64,000 nt of DNA from assembly GCF_004403985.1 (NCBI RefSeq), contig NZ_SOHL01000020.1, forward strand, positions 62,001 to 126,000, in the 5' to 3' direction. A program made the position numbers and the translations under genes. The notes beneath the pieces are model-generated. The model was not told where the DNA came from, searched no databases, and saw only the letters and a program-made list of their open reading frames with translations. Positions within the stretch are counted from its first letter, which is position 1. Each line of letters opens with the position of its first letter. Positions 54,836 to 64,000 of the stretch are shown here, in pieces. Source of the DNA: Cryobacterium gelidum (GTDB taxonomy: Bacteria > Actinomycetota > Actinomycetes > Actinomycetales > Microbacteriaceae).

Positions 54836-54905
54836 GCAGCCACTGTGCCGGGGAGCGCACCCGCAATGGCCGCCCCGCCCGCATCTGAGGATGAACCGGG
54901 CGGGT

Positions 54906-54998
54906 CTACTGCTGGGGAGGAAGCGCGGCGAGCAGCAGCATTTCGTCGGCGCGCACAGCGTTGCCCTGGTCGTCGAGCACGTCATAGCCGTCGAGCAC
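54906..54998 (-). CDS. Possible very short ORF downstream of the aldo/keto reductase
   Basis: A reading frame that looks coding: RIDSARIVLDGYDVLDDQG, then NAVRADEMLLLAALPPQQ and a TAG. No good start is visible; GTG at 54998 would give 30 residues, while the coding-like part reaches back to about 55019, next to the reductase stop. It could be a tiny protein with an unusual start, or the tail of a gene that lost its beginning. Confidence 0.3.
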   Translation of the reverse strand: MLDGYDVLDDQGNAVRADEMLLLAALPPQQ

Positions 54999-55023
54999 GA
55001 TGCGCGCGGAGTCGATCCTGAGG

Positions 55024-55986
55024 TCAGGCGAAGAGGTTCGAAATGTATGCGACTTCGTCGACGGACGGGTTCCATGAGGTGGCCGCCGTCGCGTTTTGAA
55101 TGATCTGCTCTGGCTTGGTGGCACCGGCGATGACGCTGGTCAGGCCGGGCTGCGCCAGGAGCCAGGCGAATGTCGCTGCGAGCATGCTCACTCCGCGCGC
55201 GTCGCACCATTCCTGATATCGCTCGATCACATCCCACGGGGCGTCGTCGGCGAGGTGGCGTCGGATCATCATGATCCGGCTGTCGGCCGGGCCACCGGTA
55301 CGGGAGAATTTGCCGGTGAACAAGCCGTTATACAACGGAAAGAACGGCAAGAAGCCCAGACCGAATGCATTCACCGCTGGCAGCACCTCGTCCTCGACGT
55401 CCCGGACGAGCAGGCTGTATTCGTTCTGGCTGGAGATGAACGCGGGGTGTCCATTCATGCGCGCGGTGAACTCGGCTTCGGCGATCTGCCAGCCGGCCAG
55501 GTTGGAGTGACCGATATAGCGAATCTTGCCCTCGGTGATGAGGTCGTCTAGCGTGGCGAGGGTCTCCTCGATCGGCGTCGAAGGGTCCGGCACGTGCAGC
55601 TGGTACAGATCGATCCAGTCGGTCTGCAAGCGTCTGAGGGAGGCCTCGACAGCCAGGCGGATGTAGCGGCGCGAGCCGCGTGCGCCCCAGTCCGCCCCGT
55701 TCAACCCGCCCATGTCCATGCCGAATTTGGAGGCAAGCACGATCTGATCGCGTTTACCGCGGAGGGAATGCCCCATGAGCGTTTCGCTCAGGCCGCGCTC
55801 GGCACCGTAGATATCGGCCGTGTCGAACAACGTCACCCCCGCCTCGAGTGCCGCGTCGATCACCGCCGTCGTGCCGTCCTGACTCTCCGACGCTGTTCCC
55901 GTGCGGCCGAAATTGTTGCAGCCGAGCCCGACTGTCGATACGGTCAGTCCGGAAGAGCCAAGTCTGCGATATTCAATCTGAGCCAT
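55024..55986 (-). CDS. Aldo/keto reductase
   Basis: NADPH-dependent oxidoreductase of 320 residues with a TIM barrel. Catalytic Asp and Tyr are in LFDTADIYG, Lys in LASKFG and His in LYQLHVPD. The C-terminal SVIAGATKPEQI binds the NADPH phosphate. It resembles the general stress/YghZ-type reductases; substrate unknown. The ATG reads MAQIEYRRLGSSGL, as usual for the family. Confidence 0.9.
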   Translation of the reverse strand: MAQIEYRRLGSSGLTVSTVGLGCNNFGRTGTASESQDGTTAVIDAALEAGVTLFDTADIYGAERGLSETLMGHSLRGKRDQIVLASKFGMDMGGLNGADWGARGSRRYIRLAVEASLRRLQTDWIDLYQLHVPDPSTPIEETLATLDDLITEGKIRYIGHSNLAGWQIAEAEFTARMNGHPAFISSQNEYSLLVRDVEDEVLPAVNAFGLGFLPFFPLYNGLFTGKFSRTGGPADSRIMMIRRHLADDAPWDVIERYQEWCDARGVSMLAATFAWLLAQPGLTSVIAGATKPEQIIQNATAATSWNPSVDEVAYISNLFA

Positions 55987-56122
55987 CCCTACAGACTAGG
56001 GGCGCGGCATCCGTTTTTGGCGAACCAATCTGCACCTCCTGCACAGGCGGGGTGCGGGGCCGTTGTGTACCGATGTCCGAAACCCGCGAAGTCATAACAG
56101 GGTCGGCGGCTACAGTCGAATC

Positions 56123-56635
56123 ATGGACAGCATCCCGACGCCGCGAACAAATCACGCGCTCCTTCGTCTTCCCAGCCCCATCGGCCGGCTCGAACTCACC
56201 GCAGACGCGGGGGGCATCCTCACTCTTTCCATTGAAACCAACGGCCAGCTGCCCCTCGACGCGACCGCGGAGACGCCCTCCCCGGTGTTGCAGCGTGCGG
56301 CCGAACAACTCGATGAGTACTTCGCCGGAACCCGCCAGACCTTCGACCTTCCCGTGCATCTGACGCGGGGCACCGAGTTTCAACGCAGCGTCTGGGCGCG
56401 GCTGGCGACCCTGAAATTCGGCGACGTCATCTCGTACGGTGCGCTCGGCAGCGAGATCGGTCGGGTCGGATCGGGCCGCGCCATCGGCGGGGCCGTCGGC
56501 GCGAATCCCGTGCCGATCATCATCGGCTGTCACCGCGTGCTCGCGACGAGCGGCCAGATCACCGGCTACAGCGCCGGTCAAGGCATCACGACCAAGGCCT
56601 GGCTGCTCGACCACGAGAAAATCGCACACCGATAA
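56123..56635 (+). CDS. ogt: Methylated-DNA-[protein]-cysteine S-methyltransferase (Ogt-like)
   Basis: Suicidal repair protein that takes methyl groups from O6-methylguanine, 170 residues. The C-terminal domain has GTEFQRSVWARLATLKFGDVISYG, the DNA-binding part with RAIGGAVGANPVPII, and the acceptor cysteine C136. The acceptor motif reads GCHRVL in place of the usual PCHRV; cysteine, histidine and arginine are kept. The N-terminal domain is shortened. The start is the ATG at 56123. Confidence 0.88.
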   Translation: MDSIPTPRTNHALLRLPSPIGRLELTADAGGILTLSIETNGQLPLDATAETPSPVLQRAAEQLDEYFAGTRQTFDLPVHLTRGTEFQRSVWARLATLKFGDVISYGALGSEIGRVGSGRAIGGAVGANPVPIIIGCHRVLATSGQITGYSAGQGITTKAWLLDHEKIAHR

Positions 56636-56657
56636 CCGCGCCGAACTCCCCGTCGGT

Positions 56658-57707
56658 TCAGCGCCGAGCGAGCGGGAGCAGGCCAAGCGCCCGCACTGCG
56701 TCGCGCTCCTCCACCAACTCCGCGACGGAGGCTGCTATGCGGCTGCGCGAGAATTCGTTCAGCTGCAGCGCGGGCACGATGCGCCACTGCCCATCAACGG
56801 ATCGCACCGGGAAGGAACAGACCAATCCAGCCGGAACGTCATACGAGCCATCAGAGACCACTCCGGCGCTGGTCCAGTCCACACCGCGGCCGGTAACCCA
56901 GTCACGCACGTGGTCGATGGCGGCGTTGGCGGCGGAGGCGACGGACGAACCGCCACGCACGGCGATGATCTCGGAGCCACGCTGGGCGACTCGCGGAATG
57001 AAGGTCTCTGCCAGCCACCGCTCATCGACGAGCTCGCGAACCGCACGGCCGCCTGCCGTCGCGTGAAAGACATCCGGATATTGACTGGCCGAATGGTTTC
57101 CCCACACGGTCAGCCCGTGAATCGCCCCCACGCTGACGTCGAGGTGATTCGCCAATTGCCCAACGGCCCGGTTGTGATCGAGCCGCGTCATTGCGGAAAA
57201 GCGGTCCGACGGCACGTCGGGCGCGTGTGCGGCCGCAATGAGCGCGTTCGTGTTGGCCGGGTTACCCACCACAAGCACGCGCACATCATCGGCGCCGCCC
57301 GCGTTGATGGCGGTACCCTGCGGCCCAAAGATGCGCCCGTTGGCTTCGAGCAGATCGGCGCGTTCCATGCCCGGACCGCGCGGGCGAGATCCGACCAACA
57401 CTGCGATGTTAACGCCTTCGAATGCGACAGCGGGATCATCGGTGACCGTCACCCCCCGCAGCAGATCGAAGGCACAGTCTTCGAGTTCCAGGGCGGTGCC
57501 CTCGGCCGCCTTCACACCTTCCGGTATTTCCAACAGGGTCAGGTGAATCGGCGTCGTCGTGCCGAGTAACGCTCCGGCGGCGATGCGGAACACGAGCGCA
57601 TAACCGATCTGACCGCCCGCACCGGTGACGGTCACACGGACCGGTTGCCGGGTAACGGGAACGTTTACGGTTGCCGCTTCGGGTACGGTGCTGGCGTCTG
57701 TAGTCAC
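56658..57707 (-). CDS. mdh: Malate dehydrogenase
   Basis: TCA-cycle enzyme that oxidises malate to oxaloacetate with NAD, 349 residues. The NAD motif [17 protein letters not shown] is near residue 26. The substrate arginines are in [15 protein letters not shown], and the catalytic His in [11 protein letters not shown]. An N-terminal 20-residue Thr/Val-rich leader precedes the fold. This long, type-2-like form is common in actinobacteria. Its ATG overlaps the stop of the upstream yaaA gene by 4 bases. Confidence 0.95.
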   Translation of the reverse strand: MTTDASTVPEAATVNVPVTRQPVRVTVTGAGGQIGYALVFRIAAGALLGTTTPIHLTLLEIPEGVKAAEGTALELEDCAFDLLRGVTVTDDPAVAFEGVNIAVLVGSRPRGPGMERADLLEANGRIFGPQGTAINAGGADDVRVLVVGNPANTNALIAAAHAPDVPSDRFSAMTRLDHNRAVGQLANHLDVSVGAIHGLTVWGNHSASQYPDVFHATAGGRAVRELVDERWLAETFIPRVAQRGSEIIAVRGGSSVASAANAAIDHVRDWVTGRGVDWTSAGVVSDGSYDVPAGLVCSFPVRSVDGQWRIVPALQLNEFSRSRIAASVAELVEERDAVRALGLLPLARR

Positions 57708-58531
57708 GCGCCTAGCTTAACCCCGGTATAGATCGTGGATGATGCCGCGCGGCCCGCTGACGCGAAATGTTGCTCCACGACCAGTTCGAGCTCGCCGGGC
57801 GCACCGTGCTCCAGGCGAATTCCAACAGATCCGGCCCAGTCGATGAGTTCGGCCGCACTCGCAAAATCGTGTTCGTGTTCGAGCAGGACCCGGGTGAATT
57901 CGCCCTTGGACTTCTTATTGAAGTGGTTTAGGGCACGCTTCTGACCGTCCCCGCCGTCGGCGACGACCCGCAGATAGAACGACTCCGGTCGGACGGGTCG
58001 GGCGCCGAGAGCCACATAGGCTTCCGACCGCAGGTCCAGCAGCAACTCCCCGGTCTGGCCAAGGAGTTTCTGAATGTCAGCGCTCCAGTGCTGTTTCAAC
58101 GTGTGATTGGCCACGGTCACATTCGGCACGCGCGAATCATGCGAGAGCCGGTACGCCGGTATCGGGTCAAGCGCAGCGAGGGGCCCAAGGAGTGCGGAGT
58201 GCACGACGAGGTGGACGTGCGCGAAGTCACGCTGAGCCGCCGAGAGGGTTCCAGCATCCAGTCCGTCGAACAGGACGCCGGTATACCGGTCAATGACCGC
58301 GAGCGTCGGAGAGGACAATAATTCGCGATTACGGTCGATCTCGAACAGCTGCGTGCGGCCCAGTTTGAGGGCGGCACGAGCAGCTTCCGGATGCCGCGCC
58401 AGGGCGACGAGCGCCCGCGCGAGTACCCGACGTTTCACATTCAGGCTCGGGTACGCCAGGAGCGACCAGTTCAGGGGTACAGCTTCGCCGCCGGAGCGTT
58501 TCGTCTCCGACGGCGGAAGCAGTATTAGCAC
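57704..58531 (-). CDS. yaaA: YaaA/DUF328 family protein (peroxide-stress related)
   Basis: Protein of 275 residues from the YaaA family, which in E. coli lowers free intracellular iron during peroxide stress and whose structure suggests DNA binding. The N-terminal [12 protein letters not shown] and the C-terminal [13 protein letters not shown] (conserved basic patch) are diagnostic. It lies between atpC and mdh on the same strand, 20 bases after atpC. Confidence 0.9.
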   Translation of the reverse strand: MLILLPPSETKRSGGEAVPLNWSLLAYPSLNVKRRVLARALVALARHPEAARAALKLGRTQLFEIDRNRELLSSPTLAVIDRYTGVLFDGLDAGTLSAAQRDFAHVHLVVHSALLGPLAALDPIPAYRLSHDSRVPNVTVANHTLKQHWSADIQKLLGQTGELLLDLRSEAYVALGARPVRPESFYLRVVADGGDGQKRALNHFNKKSKGEFTRVLLEHEHDFASAAELIDWAGSVGIRLEHGAPGELELVVEQHFASAGRAASSTIYTGVKLGA

Positions 58532-58551
58532 TGGTGTGGCAGACGCAGGTG

Positions 58552-58821
58552 TTATGAACCCACGAGTTCGGCCGTGCGGGCCACGATGGTGACCGTGTCG
58601 TTATCGACCGACAAGAAACCATCCTCTGCCTTGGCCAGAACCTTCGAGCCGTCAGGCAGGGTCAGGCGGACGTCACCCAGAGCCAGAATCGCCAGCATGG
58701 GCTCGTGACCGGCGAGGATGCCGATCTCGCCCTCGACGGTCTTGGCTACAACCATCGACGCTTCGCCGGTCCAGACCTGGTGGTCGGCCGACACGATGCT
58801 GACGGACAGCGACTTTGCCAT
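58552..58821 (-). CDS. atpC: F-type ATP synthase subunit epsilon
   Basis: Small rotor subunit that links gamma to the c-ring and regulates ATP hydrolysis. The product has 89 residues, lacking the C-terminal helical pair of the E. coli protein, as is common in actinobacteria. GEIGILAGHEPMLAIL is the conserved core. The ATG at 58821 is 2 bases after atpD ends. Confidence 0.95.
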   Translation of the reverse strand: MAKSLSVSIVSADHQVWTGEASMVVAKTVEGEIGILAGHEPMLAILALGDVRLTLPDGSKVLAKAEDGFLSVDNDTVTIVARTAELVGS

Positions 58822-58823
58822 GC

Positions 58824-60320
<1,497 letters not shown>

Positions 60321-61223
60321 CTACTTCTTAGCGGATGAGAGCGCGTCGGCTCCACCCACGATCTCGGAAATCTGCTGGGTAATCTCAGACTGACGCGCGT
60401 TGTTCGACAGGCGTGTGTAGTCCGTGATCAGCTTGTCGGCGTTGTCGCTTGCCGACTTCATGGCCTTCTGGCGACTCGCGTGCTCGGACGCCGCCGACTG
60501 CAGCATGGCGTTGAACAGACGACTCTCGATGTACACCGGAAGAAGGCTGTCCAAAACCGTTTCGACGTCGGGTTCGAACTCGTAAAGCGGAAGAACCTTG
60601 TTGTCGCCGGGTTCTTCCACTCCCTCAACGACCTCGAGGGGAAGCAGCCGAACAACTTCGGGAACCTGCGTGACCATGCTCACGAAACGGTTGTAGACGA
60701 TGTGTATCTCGTCGACGCCGCCGTCGGAGTAGTCCGTGAGGAATGACTCCAGCAGTGCTTCGCCGATTTCCTTGGCCGTTTCAAACTGCGGCTGATCGGT
60801 TCCACCGGTCCAGACTCGCTCCGACGTGCGGTTGCGAAAGCTGAAGTAGGCGATGGCCTTCCGGCCGATCAGGAAATAGGAGATGTCCTTGCCCTGGCCA
60901 CGGAGCAGCTCGCTGAGTGACTCCGCCTCCCGCAAAACCTGCGAGCTGAACGCGCCGGCCAAGCCTCGGTCGGAGGCGAAGATGACGACTGCTGCGCGCT
61001 CGATCTTCTCCGGCTCGGTGGTGAGCACGTGCTCGACGTTCGAGTATGTGGCCACCGCTGAAACGGCACGCGTCACCGCTCGCGAATACGGGGTCGACGC
61101 AGCGACCCGCGCCTGCGCTTTCTGGATGCGCGAGGCGGAGATCAGCTCCATGGCCCGAGTGATCTTCTTGGTCGTCTGGGCAGACTTGATCTTCTGCCGG
61201 TAGACCCGAAGTTGCGCTCCCAT
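60321..61223 (-). CDS. atpG: F-type ATP synthase subunit gamma
   Basis: Central stalk of 300 residues. The N-terminal [21 protein letters not shown] and the C-terminal [12 protein letters not shown] are the conserved coiled-coil ends that turn within the alpha/beta ring. Located between atpA and atpD, the standard order. Confidence 0.97.
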   Translation of the reverse strand: MGAQLRVYRQKIKSAQTTKKITRAMELISASRIQKAQARVAASTPYSRAVTRAVSAVATYSNVEHVLTTEPEKIERAAVVIFASDRGLAGAFSSQVLREAESLSELLRGQGKDISYFLIGRKAIAYFSFRNRTSERVWTGGTDQPQFETAKEIGEALLESFLTDYSDGGVDEIHIVYNRFVSMVTQVPEVVRLLPLEVVEGVEEPGDNKVLPLYEFEPDVETVLDSLLPVYIESRLFNAMLQSAASEHASRQKAMKSASDNADKLITDYTRLSNNARQSEITQQISEIVGGADALSSAKK

Positions 61224-61289
61224 GTGTCTGCTTCCTTGTCTTTCAGTTCGTTGTCATCAGTGTTACTGCGTCGTCAGAGTCCGCGGGGA

Positions 61290-62927
<1,638 letters not shown>

Positions 62928-63041
62928 CATCTTCCCTTTTCTGTACGGGGGTACAGGTTCTGTCTGTTCGAGGACGCTGCCGCCCTGGGTCATCTGGTGC
63001 TGCTGGGTTTATGGTGCTGCTGGTACCGATCCTGCTGGCAC

Positions 63042-63839
63042 TCAGCGAGCGAGCTGAAGTCTCAGATCTGCAAGGCGGGTTGCGATGCTGCCGTCGATCA
63101 CCAGATCGCCGATTTGCACGCGTACTCCACCCACCAGGGCCGGGTCGACGACCTGGTTGATGGTGAGTGCGCGTCCGTGGCGTTCCTGGAGGTTTTTCTG
63201 CAAGCGGTCGAGCTGGGCGGGCGTCAGAACGCTCGCCGACGTCACGGTCGCGATCGACGTTCCGGACTGGTCGGCCACGATAGCTGCTGCGTGTCGCAGC
63301 AGTTCACCGATGCGGCGGCCGCGAGGCTGCTGAACCAGATGCCGCACAATGGCGAGCGTCTGGCCGGAGACTTTACCGGCCAAGAGCTTCTCGACCAGGG
63401 CGGCTTTAGCGTCGACTTTTCCGAGCTTGCTGGCCAGGGCCAGCTCCAGCCCAGCGTCCGACGACACCGTCTTACCGAAGGCGAACAGTTCGCCCTCGAT
63501 TGACGTTCCGGCCGCAGCAGACAATGCGGATGCCCGCAGGCCCAGTTCTTCGATCCCGGCCAGCAGGTCGTCGTGGCTGGACCAGCGTTCGGCAACGGCG
63601 GCGGAAAGCAGGTCGAGCGCCCGAGGCGTCACGTCGCGTCCGAAGACGGCACGAACGAGAGTGACCTTGGCGGACGGCTCCGCTGATGCATCGCCCAGGG
63701 CCGACACAAGCTGGGACGACGACCCGATCACACGACCGGCCCCGAAGAGGCTTTCGCCCGTCGCCAGATCAGTCGTGCCGTCGGGAACGGACAGTGCCGC
63801 CCTCGATGTGGCGAGTGCTTCTCTGGTGGCGCTTCCCAT
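63042..63839 (-). CDS. atpH: F-type ATP synthase subunit delta
   Basis: Peripheral-stalk subunit, here 265 residues against about 180 in E. coli. The extra length is in the N-terminal and middle helical parts, as in other actinobacteria. The conserved C-terminal end is GGVRVQIGDLVIDGSIATRL. It begins 3 bases after the atpF stop. Confidence 0.94.
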   Translation of the reverse strand: MGSATREALATSRAALSVPDGTTDLATGESLFGAGRVIGSSSQLVSALGDASAEPSAKVTLVRAVFGRDVTPRALDLLSAAVAERWSSHDDLLAGIEELGLRASALSAAAGTSIEGELFAFGKTVSSDAGLELALASKLGKVDAKAALVEKLLAGKVSGQTLAIVRHLVQQPRGRRIGELLRHAAAIVADQSGTSIATVTSASVLTPAQLDRLQKNLQERHGRALTINQVVDPALVGGVRVQIGDLVIDGSIATRLADLRLQLAR

Positions 63840-63842
63840 TTG

Positions 63843-64000
63843 CTAGATCTTTCCTGCTGCTGGAGCTGCTGCGTGAGCTGGTACTTCGCTGGCTTCGAGT
63901 TCGGCCAGGAAACGATCGACGATGGCACTGGCCTTCGCGTCGTTGGACAGGCTTTCACCGATCACACCCGAGGCGAGGTCGATGGCAAGGGTGCCAACCT
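63843..64000 (-). CDS. atpF: F-type ATP synthase subunit b, partial
   Basis: The last 51 codons of the b subunit; the rest lies outside the window. The frame reads GTLAIDLASGVIGESLSND, then IVDRFLAELEA and an Ala/Pro-rich end before TAG at 63843-63845. The conserved LASGVIGESL region and the position right before atpH fix the identity. Confidence 0.92.
   Translation of the reverse strand, partial: VGTLAIDLASGVIGESLSNDAKASAIVDRFLAELEASEVPAHAAAPAAGKI

Noticed and set aside
54836-55237. 134 extra N-terminal residues for the DUF4192 protein
   Set aside because: The upstream in-frame part overlaps the aldo/keto reductase and is Arg/Ser/Cys-rich; the family N-terminus begins at 54835.

Overview
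This 64 kb window is a chromosome segment from a high-GC Gram-positive bacterium. It looks like an actinobacterium of the order Micrococcales, probably family Microbacteriaceae. The pointers are high GC with many GTG/TTG starts, the prfB-ftsE-ftsX-smpB-ssrA block, a DUF222/13E12-type HNH nuclease gene, an actinobacterial-type fused 265-residue AtpH, and non-mevalonate isoprenoid genes grouped with a site-2 protease. The family is inferred from gene content and style, not from a marker-gene comparison.

Layout. (1) 1-1140: the N-terminal part of a SulP anion transporter, cut by the window edge. (2) 1336-10948: an aerobic carbon monoxide dehydrogenase cluster in the order coxM-coxS-coxL-XdhC/YHS fusion-coxD-coxE-coxG-XdhC-PIG-L deacetylase. 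The large subunit has the form I active-site signature (AYACSFR), so the cell probably oxidises CO. (3) 10970-15335: a terminator, then tmRNA, smpB, ftsX, ftsE and prfB on the minus strand. (4) 15376-18234: an MFS transporter, a Ddn-like deazaflavin oxidoreductase and an EamA exporter. (5) 18596-24314: a DUF222-HNH nuclease gene split inside its HNH motif by a 4.2 kb integrative element. The element carries a PIN-like nuclease, a hairpin-rich candidate origin, an HUH rolling-circle Rep, a small coupled ORF and a large serine integrase next to the right junction. (6) 24350-31362: ispG, rseP and dxr on the minus strand, with a thiolase and a Ser/Thr kinase-lipoprotein pair on the plus strand between them. 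(7) 31407-55986: acyltransferase, two GABA aminotransferases, a PadR/membrane-protein pair, a frameshifted lipoprotein gene between two repeat copies, OsmC, asparaginase, PotABCD-type polyamine uptake, alanine dehydrogenase, an EccC/EssC-like ATPase with FHA, PhnA-like and PP2C genes, and an aldehyde dehydrogenase/Lrp/omega-aminotransferase unit, followed by DUF4192 and aldo/keto reductase genes. (8) 56123-64000: an Ogt-like methyltransferase, malate dehydrogenase, YaaA, and the F-type ATP synthase genes atpC-D-G-A-H-F on the minus strand, with atpF cut by the window edge.

How the genes fit together. The cox genes encode the three CODH subunits, factors that mature the Mo-Cu centre (CoxD/E and the XdhC proteins) and a membrane-anchored CoxG, linking CO oxidation to the quinone pool and the ATP synthase. 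The pot, aldehyde dehydrogenase, omega-aminotransferase and gabT genes outline uptake of putrescine and conversion to GABA and succinate semialdehyde. An Lrp-type regulator sits in the middle, and similar inverted repeats lie in two of the divergent promoters. The least explained parts are the 4.2 kb element inside the HNH gene and the EccC/FHA/PP2C group, which has no WXG100 partner in view.
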